A DNA stretch of 54,404 nucleotides, taken from assembly GCA_009602725.1 (NCBI GenBank), contig WELB01000187.1:69192-123595 (forward strand). The letters run 5' to 3'. Below, piece by piece: positions 23,690 through 42,017 of this stretch. The notes beneath the pieces are model-generated. The model made no database searches and was not told where the DNA came from. It worked only from the letters and a program-made list of their open reading frames with translations. How positions within the stretch are numbered: the first letter of the stretch is position 1; the number at the start of each line of letters is the position of its first letter. The position numbers and the translations under genes were made by a program. Origin of the DNA: Spirogloea muscicola. Its lineage: Eukaryota > Streptophyta > Zygnematophyceae > Spirogloeales > Spirogloeaceae.

Positions 23690-24184
23690 TGTTAATCTGA
23701 AAGCGGACTGCCTATGACGGCAAGTTGATTTCCTAGACTTCTCATAGCATCTACATGGGTCAGTAAGGAGGCTCCCTCTATCATTCGCAGTCCAAGTAGG
23801 ATTCTAAAGAGAAACATTTCATGAGCTGGAGATCTAGGCTGGTAGAGCTCTACGAGCCTGTCCCAACAGGCCTTCACATCGTCTAACAGCTCAATATGAT
23901 GCAGTTGATTTTGTTCTAAGTTGAGAACAATCACTGCCCCAGCCACTCTTCTCTATGGGCGAGCACTTCCTAGCCTGATAAACCCTACTCCGCCATATTG
24001 GCGATGTGTTCACAGGCTTCAAAACTACCATCAAGCAACTCCGGTAGACCAATAGCTTGCAGCACAGTCCCAACTTTGAGACTCCACAAGGAAAAGTTCT
24101 CTCCACCAGCTTTGAAAACGACTGCTTGGATGAAGCTGAGCGGAATCCCTGTGTGAAGCGCTGCTGCGTCCGGTGGGCCCACAA
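23690..24184 (-). mobile_element. Ty1/copia gag fragment, right arm of inverted pair
   Basis: The same gag region read on the minus strand. It extends further 5' (GGENFSLWSLKVGTVLQAIG, LLDGSFEACEHIANMA), then NLEQNQLHHIELLDDVKA, CWDRLVELYQP, MIEGASLLTHVDAMRSLG and NQLAVIGSP. It has frameshifts and stops. The two arms differ at many positions, so this is not a simple recent duplication. The spacer between arms is about 170 nt. Confidence 0.8.
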
Positions 24185-24489
24185 CCTGTTGAGAAGGGCG
24201 TTAGTGCCCTATTAGAGCTAAACGAATCCCCAGGACCCGAAGTATTACCGTCACTCACTTGGGGCTCAGGCGGCGAAGAAGCTTGGGGCTCAGGCGATGG
24301 AGAAGCGGCGCTCTTCTTGGGTGCGCCGCGCTCCTGAAGGGAGCGCCGCGCTCCTTCCTCGCCTTATTGCCCATGGCGGTGACGGCGGCAGGCTCCGGAA
24401 AGAAGCAGGCCGGCGGCGACTCAAGGAAGGTGGCGTGGGCGCTGGCAAGCAAGGAGGAGCATTGGTCGAAAGTGCATGTGTATTAAGAG

Positions 24490-24800
24490 ATGGGGAGGCC
24501 ATCTGTGGCCAAGTACAAAGGTGAGCACATTGACAAATGTACGTCACCTGCTGCTGAGCTGACCCGCTCAGTAACCACGAGTCAGCACATAGAGGTCGCT
24601 AGCTGACGCTCGAATACCGGACGGCAATCGGCAAGCTCTTGAACTACCAGCTAAGGCTCGACCAGCTTTCTGGTGCAACGCATGAGCCTGAGCTCGCTGC
24701 AGACAAGCTGACACTCGACGTCGCAGAAATGACAGATAGGCTGCCGAAAGGAGCTCGGTGGCCCCCTGTTGGAGTGAGTGAGAGCTTATTCCCACTGACC
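24490..24800 (-). mobile_element. LINE ORF C-terminus and 3' tail
   Basis: Encodes AAYLSFLRRRVSACLQRAQA followed by HALHQKAGRALAG and ends in DLYVLTRGY and a stop. The tail beyond the stop repeats blocks seen at 15540-15625 and 4490-4560 (GACCCGCTCAGTAACCAC on the plus strand). It is 5'-truncated. Confidence 0.75.
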
Positions 24801-25301
24801 CCCCTCTTTATTTGGTATGAAAGAATGAATACTTAAACGGAGCACAGCGGTCCCCGGCGGGTCATCAGCCGGCCCAAAGGCGTCCGTCAAGCCAGTCGAG
24901 AGCCACGTGTAGGCTTCAAAACTCACACGTGTGATCCGCCCACGTGTCACCCCGCTGCCCGGGGCAAAGCCGTCCCTGGAAAGCGACAGGCGCTGACCTA
25001 AGTTGGGCACTTTAACAGTATAGAAATTCATAATGAGCTAATTGACATCAATTACCACGGCGTTGCGCCTCGTCCGGCCGGTCGGCGCCTTTCAAATTTT
25101 CAAAAGAGCCGCCGCCCCCGCCGCCGCCGCCGCCGCCGCCGCCGAGGAACGCGGGCGCCAGCCCCGCCGCAGCGCCGCCCGGGCGCCNNNNNNNNNNNNN
25201 NNNNNNNNNNNNNNNNNNNNNNNNNNNNNNNNNNNNNNNNNNNNNNNNNNNNNNNNNNNNNNNNNNNNNNNNNNNNNNNNNNNNNNNNNNNNNGGCCGCC
25301 C
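24801..25301. other. Intergenic with 106-N gap
   Basis: Gap at 25188-25293. Before it is a GCC-repeat-rich stretch (25105-25187). No gene supported. It probably contains the 5' flank of the plus-strand gene that follows. Confidence 0.6.
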
Positions 25302-25976
25302 ATGGAGGGCCCCTCGTGCAGCGACGGCGGCGGCGGCCGCCGCTTGCCGGCGCTCGCCGACGTGCTCGCCAAGATCCGGCGCCGCAAGGCCGAGCTCGCC
25401 GGCGGCGGCGGCGGCGGCGGAAGGTTGGCGTCCATGGCCCCGCCGCTAGCGTGCAGGCGTGCTCTCCCGCGTCGAGGGACGGCCTTGGCAGCTGCAGAGT
25501 GCCTGCGTCGCTTCGAGCCGCGGCTCAGGCGTGCCCTCTGTCTCTCGGCCGAACCCAGGACTGTGGCGCGCGCGTCCTGGACGGCTGCGGCACCGGCAGA
25601 GGCTGCGGCGACGGCGGCGGAGGTTGCGGCGACAGCGGCTTCGGGTCCGCTGGGAGGCCTGGAGGCAGCCGTGGCCTTGCAGGCCGAGCGTCTGCCTGCG
25701 GCGATGGCGGCCAGCACGGCGGCGGCGGCAGCGGATCCAACGCCCGAGCTGCAAGCAGCAGCTTCGCACGCGGCGGCGTTCCGCACGGCGCCTGAGGCGC
25801 TGCCGACGGCCGGCGATGGCACTGACGGCAACAGCGCCGCCGAGCTCAGCTCTCCTGACGACCCAAATCCATCGATGACCGATACGAGGTCCGCTCCGCA
25901 CCTTCGGCCGCCTTACACATGGATGTGCCTGGCGCAGCAGCCCATATCCTACATTAGTATACTTTTGGTAGAGTGA
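25302..25976 (+). CDS. Candidate 5' exon of the acidic protein gene
   Basis: An ATG in good context (GCCGCCCATGGAG) just after the gap opens a frame beginning MEGPSCSDGGGGRRLPALAD, then VLAKIRRRKAEL and a glycine run. A GTTGGC donor after the glycine run (near 25422) would end exon 1. Beyond it the frame stays open but becomes Ala-rich low complexity, which may be intron. It could be the first exon of the gene continuing at 26288, but I could not place the joining exons. Low confidence. Confidence 0.35.
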   Translation: MEGPSCSDGGGGRRLPALADVLAKIRRRKAELAGGGGGGGRLASMAPPLACRRALPRRGTALAAAECLRRFEPRLRRALCLSAEPRTVARASWTAAAPAEAAATAAEVAATAASGPLGGLEAAVALQAERLPAAMAASTAAAAADPTPELQAAASHAAAFRTAPEALPTAGDGTDGNSAAELSSPDDPNPSMTDTRSAPHLRPPYTWMCLAQQPISYISILLVE

Positions 25977-26287
25977 ATCTCACTCACCTTCTTAGCGTAA
26001 TATAGCGTGCTGTATCTCATTAAGTCATAGTCTGATATTGCGTTGTTGTATAATATGAGTTACAACATACGGCCTATGCTCCTTGTTGTACTTATGTAGC
26101 CCTTCACCGATGAAGTCTTTCGTGAATTCTGTTCTGGTTGGCAACGCACTGAGCTTCTGCTGTCCGAGTTGCTGCTGCCCGGTGTGCTCTTGACTCCGGC
26201 GAAGGCGGCACAAACCCATCACTTGGTCACCGCACAGATTGAGCACACTGACGCTGCGACTAAGACCTGTGCTGTGCTGCGCTGCAG

Positions 26288-28145
26288 GGGCGCTTCCGCT
26301 GAGGAGCCTCGCGGGCGGCCGCGGCAGCAGTGGAAAAGTAGTAAGAGCAACGATGTCATCAGCATGCTGGCCCGAGGCATGATCGACGACGCGGCAGTGG
26401 AGGAGGACGAGGACGGCAACGACGTCGCGAGCTCCGAGGACGAGGACGAGGACGACGGCGGCGGCAGCGACGAGGAGCTCGGTGGCGCCGCTTCTGAGGA
26501 GGACGAGGTACGTGAGGTGGAAGACATGTGGGCTGCGGTGGCCTCCACAGAGGCAGTTAGCCAGCTTGCCGACTGGCCGGCAATGCCCACGACTACATCT
26601 GATGCCCTCGGCGGGGCCTGCAGATGGCAGCGCAGGTCCAAGAGGCGCAGCGCAAGCGCGAGGAGGTGCATCAGCAGTGGCTGGAGCGGCAGGACAGCGC
26701 GGCGATCGACGGAATGCTGCACCAAATCCGCACGGGGTTCCGCAGCCGGCGACATAGAGGTGACCCCGGAGCTGGCGTACGGGCGCTGCTCGCGGAGGAG
26801 GCGGAGCAGGGGACCCTCGTCAAGCGGCAGCGCTTGGCGAGGGCCGAGCTGCCGGCAGTCCAGGAGAGCGGCGGAGAGACCGAAGACACGACGAGCAAGG
26901 CCGAGAGCTGCGGAGCAGCCGGCGAGGCTGGCGTCGTCGGCGATGAGAAAAGTAGCGGCGCACTTAATGCAGACGATGACCAAGACGATGACGACAACGA
27001 GCAGGAGGAGGAAGTGGAGGAGCTCCTGCTGCGGCACCAGACGCTGCTCGAGTCGGTGAGGCCCTCTGCTGTGGCTTCCTGCAGCCATTGTTGGGCTGAC
27101 ACCGAGTGCTGCACAGTGCTCGCTGCTGCTCACGTGCAAGCTCCGGCGGCGTCGGCGGCAACCGTCGCATGGGGCACTTGAGCAGGAGGAGGAGCAGGCG
27201 GTGTTCCTGAGCCCCGCCGAGGACGAGTCGTCGCAGGAGGTGCTGGGCCTGCTCGCCCGCGCCAACTCCCGGCCGCCGAAAGGGCAGCAGCTGCCGGCCT
27301 CAGGTGCGACCACCTTGCGGATGCTGGATGTGCCGCTGTCATTTTCTGGCAACATGGGGGCCCTCGGCATTGACCACTGACGCCATGGGACCGGTGCGCA
27401 AGCGCCAGGCACTCACCACCCGCAGCTATGAGCGATGCCACAGTCTGTCTCGCTGACTTCTCCAAGTTGCCGTCCGCCCTCTCAGGCTGCACACAGCGGC
27501 CGACAGCGCTGCGCTGCTTCGGGATGCACCTGGCGTCCAACTCCAGTCACCAGGTTGGTGCCAGAGCCGCGTGTGGCAGTCCAGCTGGTGCTGCTCCCTT
27601 GGCACGCCAGTCCCCTGACTACCACTGGCATCGTGACTCGTCGCTGCCTCTGGTGTGTGCAGCTGTCTTTCGTGGGGCGCTGCTCGTCGTCGTCGTCGTC
27701 GGGGCCTGCCGCCGTGAGCTTGCTGCGGTCAGGCAGCAGCAGCCAGCGCTCGTTTGTCTTTGCAAGGGAACACAGCAGCAGCTTCAACAGCTCCCCCAGG
27801 CTGGACGAAGATGGTGGCAGCAGTTTATCCACACAGCTGAGCAAGGGTGACGAGGTGGTTATCGAAGGTGGCAAGGCGCAACTAACCAAGAAGGCAGCCT
27901 CCAGCTGCACCACGATGCCAAAGAAGCGGCCGCCATCTGCTTCGAGCAGTAGCCTGGAATATGTCGTCGCCGCTAACAAGGCTAGGCTTTCGCTCTTTGG
28001 CATGCTGAGGGGCGACGTGATTTCAATTGCAAGCGGCAGTGGCACTGGCCATGGAAGGGCGCTGGAGGAAGCGTCGTTTTCGGAGGGTATTTCTGCCTTC
28101 GCTGCCTTTCGCCCTGCAAGGGCGGCTCAGAAGCAGCCGTCTTAG
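26288..28145 (+). CDS. Acidic nuclear-type protein, possibly Claspin/MRC1-like (3' exons)
   Basis: Five phase-consistent exons: 26288-26507, 26624-27055, 27186-27303, 27486-27553, 27663-28145. The 5' part is unresolved. Exon 1 has SKSNDVISMLARGMIDDAAV followed by long Asp/Glu runs. Exon 2 is a charged helical stretch (QRKREEVHQQWLERQD), then a basic SRRHRG, then further acidic runs. Later exons contain AVFLSPAEDESSQEVLGLL and the serine-rich SSQRSFVFAREHSS. Alternating acidic blocks with a Ser-rich tail carrying a SFVF motif recall Claspin/MRC1 replication-checkpoint mediators, but no diagnostic domain is certain. Exon 3 has tandem acceptors AGCAG (27183 or 27186). The gene converges on SMC3. 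Confidence 0.5.
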
Positions 28146-28695
28146 ACAATACAGCGAGCCCAGCAGGCGTGGCACTGCTCCATGCCTCAGCTCATTGGGC
28201 CAGATGCCAGATGCTCTGAAGCACCTACTAAGTTCATTTCTCGAAGTGCTTTGAGCTCAAGTTGTGTTACAAGACTACATCTGAATCCAGGATAAGATAT
28301 ACCAGCCCCAATGCACATGCATTGTTGCCTGAATGTTGGGTGCTTACGACCTCTACCCAGCGAATTGCTTTGCATGCTTCGTCCATCACATGCTTTCACA
28401 GCAGAGGGAGCTGGGATCTGCTGACAAGGCAAGATGCATCGCTGCAAGTGTAGACGACGGAGGCGATGCTTGCAGAACAGGGCTGCATGGTTACATGTAA
28501 TCTGCTCCTGACCTAATAGATTGACTACAAATTTGTGGCTGGGGGCAGGGTAGTATCCACTGATTGCACTTATGATTGATACGCACTGCACGCTCTGTGC
28601 TCAACAAGCTGCCATCCGGCCCAAGAAGAGCCCAATTCTGCTATGCTCTGCGGGGTCACCAAGCTGCCAAACCCCCACAGGCTTTGTGTAGTCCA
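28146..28695. other. Shared 3' region of convergent genes
   Basis: About 550 nt between two convergent stops (28145 plus strand, 28696 minus strand). It contains the palindrome TTACATGTAA but no coding signal I can support. Confidence 0.6.
28491..28500. promoter_or_regulatory. Palindromic TTACATGTAA, candidate bidirectional poly(A) signal
   Basis: Read on the plus strand it gives TGTAA 350 nt after the plus-strand gene's stop. Read on the minus strand it gives TGTAA about 200 nt after the SMC3 stop. One palindrome could therefore serve both convergent transcripts and make their 3' ends overlap. Confidence 0.45.
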
Positions 28696-37423
<8,728 letters not shown>

Positions 37424-37974
37424 AGCTGCCACTGACTTCCGCAGACCAAGCTAGTGCTTCACCAACTCAGCCATCTCTTCTTGCATGATACACGCCACCG
37501 TCCTCAGATCGCTGCTAAGTCCCGACCCGGGCGCCTGCTCCTCGCTTGCATGGGCTTGTCAAGACTCACTCCTGGCCGCCTGCCAACGGCAGCTCATGCA
37601 GTGGATGCCGCCTTTTGTCTCGCGGAAGCCCCCTGCTGGCCTCGGCGTCACAGGAGGAGATGGTTTCTGGTGAAGCCGTGGTCCGCGAGGCCAACGCCCG
37701 CCAGCTGCTGCCGGGACCGCCGCAGCCCGCGCTCGGCGCGGCTGCTCCCAGTGCCAGCTTCGAGTGGCACATGTGCTGCAGGTGGATCTCTCTGGGCGCA
37801 GAAGGCAGCCTCGAGGCGTCGCCAACAAGCTCGCGCGCGGAAGCGCGGGAAACCTCAGCGCGTCCTCTGCGGGACCAAGCCCGCCGCCGTTGCCGTCGCG
37901 CCTTTGGACGAGCACTGGCCGTCAAGCAAGTGCTCTCTCACACGACTATTGACCCCCTTAGACAGCTCATTTGC
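37424..37974. other. 5' flank of SMC3, no confirmed gene
   Basis: GC-rich with open frames on both strands that show no family motifs. It may hold the SMC3 promoter and leader. Nothing else could be supported. Confidence 0.4.
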
Positions 37975-38290
37975 CCCGTTACCAGGACTTTGTGAGGCTC
38001 GGATTGGCCTCTCTTTCACCCCATGCTGCACCGCGCGCCTTTCTTTCCTCACAGAGGAAGCCTGTTGCTTTAGCTTTCTCTTTGGCTCATGCGGTCCACG
38101 CGCGGGCTGGCCGTGCTATGGCTGCTGCTTCCGGGTCTCGGCAAAGTGCCGCTTCTCCTGCTCCGAGTTACTCTGATCTGCTGTTGCTCACACGTGGATA
38201 CTGAGCAGCCATCTGCATCTCCCTCTGCTGGCTTGGCTTGAATTGGCCTCCCTTTCAATTCATGCGCCCCGCGCGCCTTCTCTCCCCCTC
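37975..38290 (+). mobile_element. LINE ORF C-terminus and tail
   Basis: Encodes a segment with AVHARAGRAMAAASGS and ends in DLLLLTRGY and a stop at 38204, the same ending style as the LINE at 24568. It includes and is followed by copies of the conserved ~50-nt motif (37990-38052, 38236-38287). Confidence 0.65.
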
Positions 38291-38359
38291 TGCACCATCT
38301 TGCAATTTGTAGTGTAGTCCTTTTTCAGCACCTCTTTCTTTGGCTTTGAACATTTTCCA

Positions 38360-38505
38360 TTCTTTTTGGGTTGGCTTTGCCAGCCCCTCTTCTCAATGGG
38401 CGAGCACCTTCTTTAGCGCTTCAGAGAAGAAAGAGCTCGCCCATTGAGGATAGGGGCTGGAATAGCCAGCCCAAAAAAGAATGAGCAGAGCACTTTCTTC
38501 ACTTT
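38360..38505. repeat. Inverted pair of LINE-tail repeat units
   Basis: CATTCTTTTTGGGTTGGCTT, then CCAGCCCC and CAATGGGCGAGC on the left, faces GCTCGCCCATTGAGGA, GGGGCTGG and AGCCAGCCCAAAAAAGAATG on the right. About 30 nt separate the arms. Single units of the right-arm type occur at about 40745-40802, 40970-41025, 41507-41562, 52090-52120 and 52230-52300. Each unit also has its own small GGGCTGGC/GCCAGCCC hairpin. Confidence 0.75.
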
Positions 38506-38884
38506 CTTCAGAGCACTTTCTTTCTAGCGTCTTTTGACCTTGTCCATTCCTTTGGGCTGGCCTTTCCCAGCCACCAGTCAATCTGGCCGCGCTTTCTCTT
38601 TTATGCCCCCTCTGTTCTTTTTCTGGGGCTGGCCACAGAGCCCACCTCTCAGAAGAGCTATGGGCGAGCACATTCTTCTCAGAAGAGCTCCTCTGTTCTG
38701 GAACGCTGTCCTTGGACCTGAAACCTCCGCATCCTGCATTTACATTCTGGGTTACCAGCCACCGCCCCCTTTCCGACATCTTGAGGATCCAAGATCCGAG
38801 CACCTGCAGGAGCTCTTCCTGGAGAAGGAGCGCGGTGTGCATGAAATTGAAAGGGAGGCCAATGCTAGCCTTACAAATGTCCTG

Positions 38885-39070
38885 TTAACTGGGTAACGAG
38901 CTGGCTAAGGGGGACACTAATATCCCCGAGTGAGCACATGCATATGTGAACAAGATATACTGAGGAGCCAAACCACCACCACGGAAGCCACTAGCCTGGG
39001 CTAATGCACGACCCGCGCGCTGGTGAATCGCGAGTGCCTGGGAGTGTTGCAGACTTAATGATAGCCGCAT
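38885..39070 (-). mobile_element. LINE ORF C-terminus
   Basis: Encodes LSLSLQHSQALAIHQRAGRA followed by LAQASG, the conserved LINE ending, with no further 5' sequence of the element recognisable on this strand. Confidence 0.7.
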
Positions 39071-39149
39071 TCTATAGCATGCAACGATGGCTTGCGGGAC
39101 GCTAGAATGGCCTAAGCCACCCGCCCGACTACGTCGGCGGGCATCAACA

Positions 39150-39866
39150 TGCAGTGCCAGGCGATGGAGGAGGGAAGACCACTTCGTTCTGTAGCCACCG
39201 TATACGTCCGTGGCGCACGGGAGGAAGTGGTCGCCCCGGGGGTGTTCGTTATAGTGCCTCTACCTGGAGGAGTACATGGCTGACGTTTGGGCGCTGCAGC
39301 AGGTGCGATGGGACAATGTCCCAGCCACCGTCCGAGACGTCCTCTGCACCAGCACGTTGCTCGCCGTCTGCATGGCAAACTGAGGGATCCGACCAATTGC
39401 CATTGGGAAGTGCTCTACTGCCTGGTGGGCCCCAAGCTGGGGCACCAGCACATGGGGCAAGCCCAGGCCCACCTGGCGACACATCAGTACGGCCAGGGTT
39501 GCGGAGTGGAGGCGAGGCTGTGGTCCATGGAGTCAATGCGAGCCTGGGGAAAATTGCTCCTGCGGTGGACGTGAGGAATGCGTTTAACAGTGTGTAGCAC
39601 GACACAATTGCTGAGGAGCTGCGCTTTCTTGTACTATTTTTCCAACTGGACTACGGCCAACCCAGCAACCTTCTCTGGCGGACAGGGAGGCGAGTGGAGG
39701 GAGCGGAGGTTTTGCAGTCTGCGTCAGAACGCGACAGGGAGATCCCCTGGCGGGCTTTTTCTTTGCGCTGGCTCACAATCGCACCTTGAAGGCCACCGCC
39801 GCAAACTCCCGGGTGCCCTGCTTCCCACCTTTGCCGAAGACACCACCCTTGTCGACAGCCCGGACG
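39150..39866 (+). mobile_element. Non-LTR reverse transcriptase fragment, left arm of fold-back
   Basis: Frame-shifted reverse transcriptase. Recognisable pieces are a GIRP(I)A-like block near 39390, VDVRNAFNSV near 39570-39595, a QPSNLLWRTG block near 39660 and FAEDTTLV near 39829-39852. In functional enzymes the last motif is FADD, so a catalytic Asp is replaced by Glu. Stops and frameshifts make it non-functional. Its end is mirrored by the copy at 39894-40560. Confidence 0.75.
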
Positions 39867-39893
39867 ACGTGATGGCTGCCAAGTGTGGTGTTG

Positions 39894-40560
39894 TCGTCAA
39901 AGGTGGAAAGCAGGACATCCAGGTGCACCGCAGCGGGGGCATTGAAGGTGAAGTTGTGAGCCAGCGCAAGAAGAAGTTTGCCAGGGGTCTCCCTGCGGCG
40001 TGCCTGACGTTGACTGCAAATCTCGATCCTGCCGCTCCCTGTCTGCCAGAGGAGGTTGCTGGGTTAGCCATAGCGCAGGAGGAAAACCGGTACAAGGGAG
40101 GGGAAGGCATTGGGCAGCTCCTCAGCAATAATGTGGCGCTCCAAGCTGTTAAAGGCATTGCGCACGTCTACTGCTAAGACCATCCACTTCAGATGCAGGT
40201 CCAAAGTTGTGCAGACACCGTGGACCACAGCTTCGCCGCCGCTCCGCAACCGGCTCCATACTGGTGGGGCGCCAAGTGGGCCTGGGGTTGCTTGCAGCGC
40301 GCGGCCATCAGGCCGTAGAGCACTTCCCTGATGGCAGGTGGTCGGATCCCTCCGTTTCCCTTGCTGAGGGGCGAGCAACGTGCTGGTGCAGATGACCTCG
40401 CGGACGGTGGCATTGTCCCGAGCAAAGTGCTGGCACACCTGCTGCAGAAACCCTCCTCGGGCAAGGCGTCGCGACGGCCTGGCAGCCGTGCCTTTGCCAG
40501 AGGGTTTGGTTGGGAGCTGCGACGCACCATTACTTGACCACTCAGGCCCTCCACCACTCA
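39894..40560 (-). mobile_element. Non-LTR reverse transcriptase fragment, right arm of fold-back
   Basis: Same reverse-transcriptase region on the opposite strand: KGNGGIRPPAIREVLYGLMA, HQYGAGCGAAAKLWS, AVDVRNAFNSLERHIIAEEL and PSNLLWQTG. The catalytic motif reads FDDNTTL instead of FADDTTL. The arms meet with only about 28 nt between (39867-39893), CACCACCCTTG facing CAAGTGTGGTG. The arms are clearly diverged from each other, so both are old copies. Confidence 0.8.
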
Positions 40561-41105
40561 GTACACACTCCACTTCTCTGCGGCGGCGGCTGGGCGCGGG
40601 GGCGCTTGGCGCGGAAGCTGCGAGTGCGGAGGGGAGCGGGTGTGCGCGGGGCGGGGCCGGGAGGGCGCGCCTGCTCGCCGCGGATGCCATGGCGGCCCGG
40701 GACTTTGGAGCGGCGGCAGCGGCGGCGGCTAGCCTAGAGAAAAGAAGAAAGGGCTCGCCCATTGAGCATATGGGCTGGAACAGCCAGCCCAAGAAAAAGA
40801 ATGAACACAGTTCAAGAAGGGGGCTAATCGAAGCACTTAGGTGAAGCACTAAGAAAGACGAGCACACAAGGAGAAACAAAGCAGCTACTAATCACTCAGT
40901 AACCCCTGCTAAGCAGTCGCAGGTCAGAGAGACCATGCTCCTGGAAGTATGTCCCCTGGCCAGAATTGAAAGGGCTCGCCCATTGAGGATAGGGGCTGGA
41001 CAAGCCAGCCCAAAAAAGAATGAACAAAGAACGATAAGGGGGCCAGAGGAAGCCAGAGGAAGCGCTAAGAAACCAAAGCACACAAAGAAAGAAAGCAGCT
41101 ACAAA
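40561..41105. repeat. LINE tail repeats
   Basis: Two units of the CTCGCCCATTGAG / GGGGCTGG / AGCCAGCCC type (near 40745-40802 and 40970-41025). Each is followed by sequence ending ACTCAGTAACCCCTGCTAAGC (40895-40920 and 41110-41130), which also occurs after the LINE stop at 41106. This looks like a duplicated LINE 3' tail. No gene. Confidence 0.65.
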
Positions 41106-41801
41106 TTACTCAGTAACCCCTGCTAAGCAGCCGCAGCCAGAGCCAGAGGCAGCAGCGAGGGCTCGGCCGGCACGCAGGTGCAGCGCACGGGCCATTGACA
41201 TCTGCAGCGAGACGGCCAGGCGCATGCGGTACACCTGGGCGAGCGACCCAGCTGCAGGGAAGTCCACCGGCTCCCCATGGAAGCGGCGGGCGACGGCGTG
41301 ACGGGCAAGCTGGTGGAGCAGTTCGAGCCACCGAGCACCCAACGCCCCGTGTGTGTCGATGGCCAGCGGGAAGAACTCGTCAGCTGGCGGATGGTCTGCG
41401 TACTTGAGTTCTTTGGCACGAGCGGCGTAGGCGACCGCATACCCAGGCTTGGTTGCACACTGGGCTGGGTGGGATCGGTCAAATGCGTCGGTAGTCACCA
41501 CGTAGAGAAAGGGCTCGCCCATAGAGAAGAGGGGCTGGCAAAGCCAGCCCAAAAAGAATGGACAATGTCCAAAGCCAAAGAAAGAGATGCCGAAGGGAAG
41601 TGGAGTGTGTAGTAACTTTTCATAAGAACTGGAGGGCCTGAGTGGCCAAGTACACAGGCAAGCACATCGACAGATGGTACGTCGCCTAGTGCTTAAGCTA
41701 TACACAGATAAATACATAATAATGTGTACATATGTATAAGTATGTGCATGCCCATCGCACAAAACCCATAACTCACAGCTCACAAAACCCACGTCGTTCA
41801 T
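41106..41801 (-). mobile_element. LINE ORF C-terminal region
   Basis: The longest LINE coding remnant. On the minus strand it reads TTDAFDRSHPAQCATKPGYA, VAYAARAKELKYADHPPADE, FFPLAIDTHGALGARW, RRFHGEP, AAGSLAQVYRMRLAVSLQ and ARALHLRAGRALAAASG, ending CLAGVTE and a stop. I recognise this as the region downstream of the reverse transcriptase in a family of algal/protist non-LTR elements. An endonuclease role is likely but not proven. The reverse transcriptase itself is missing. Confidence 0.75.
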
Positions 41802-42017
41802 CCCTTTTCCCGGTCTGGCTGTTCACAGCCCCTGCCCTGCTTTGGGAGGAGCCCACAAGCCGACTCCTTGCTTCTGACACGAGGCTACTGCGAGGCCCGT
41901 CGCCCTGTTGCGCACCTTGCGGCTCCGCGTCGTGGGTCGCCAACTGGCTCTCACCGCCGCCGCCCCAGACAGACCACTCTGCCAGTCCGACAGGCCAGGC
42001 AGCGCGCGGCGGCGGCC

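Noticed and set aside
26219-27412. 397-codon minus-strand open frame opposite the acidic protein gene
   Set aside because: It is the complement of Asp/Glu-rich codons read as Ser-rich low complexity. The plus strand has phase-consistent splice sites and charged motifs, so the minus frame is a shadow.
39150-40560. Fold-backs as whole-genome-amplification chimeras
   Set aside because: Amplification chimeras give near-identical inverted arms. Here and at the copia and gypsy pairs the arms differ at many positions and have different frameshifts.
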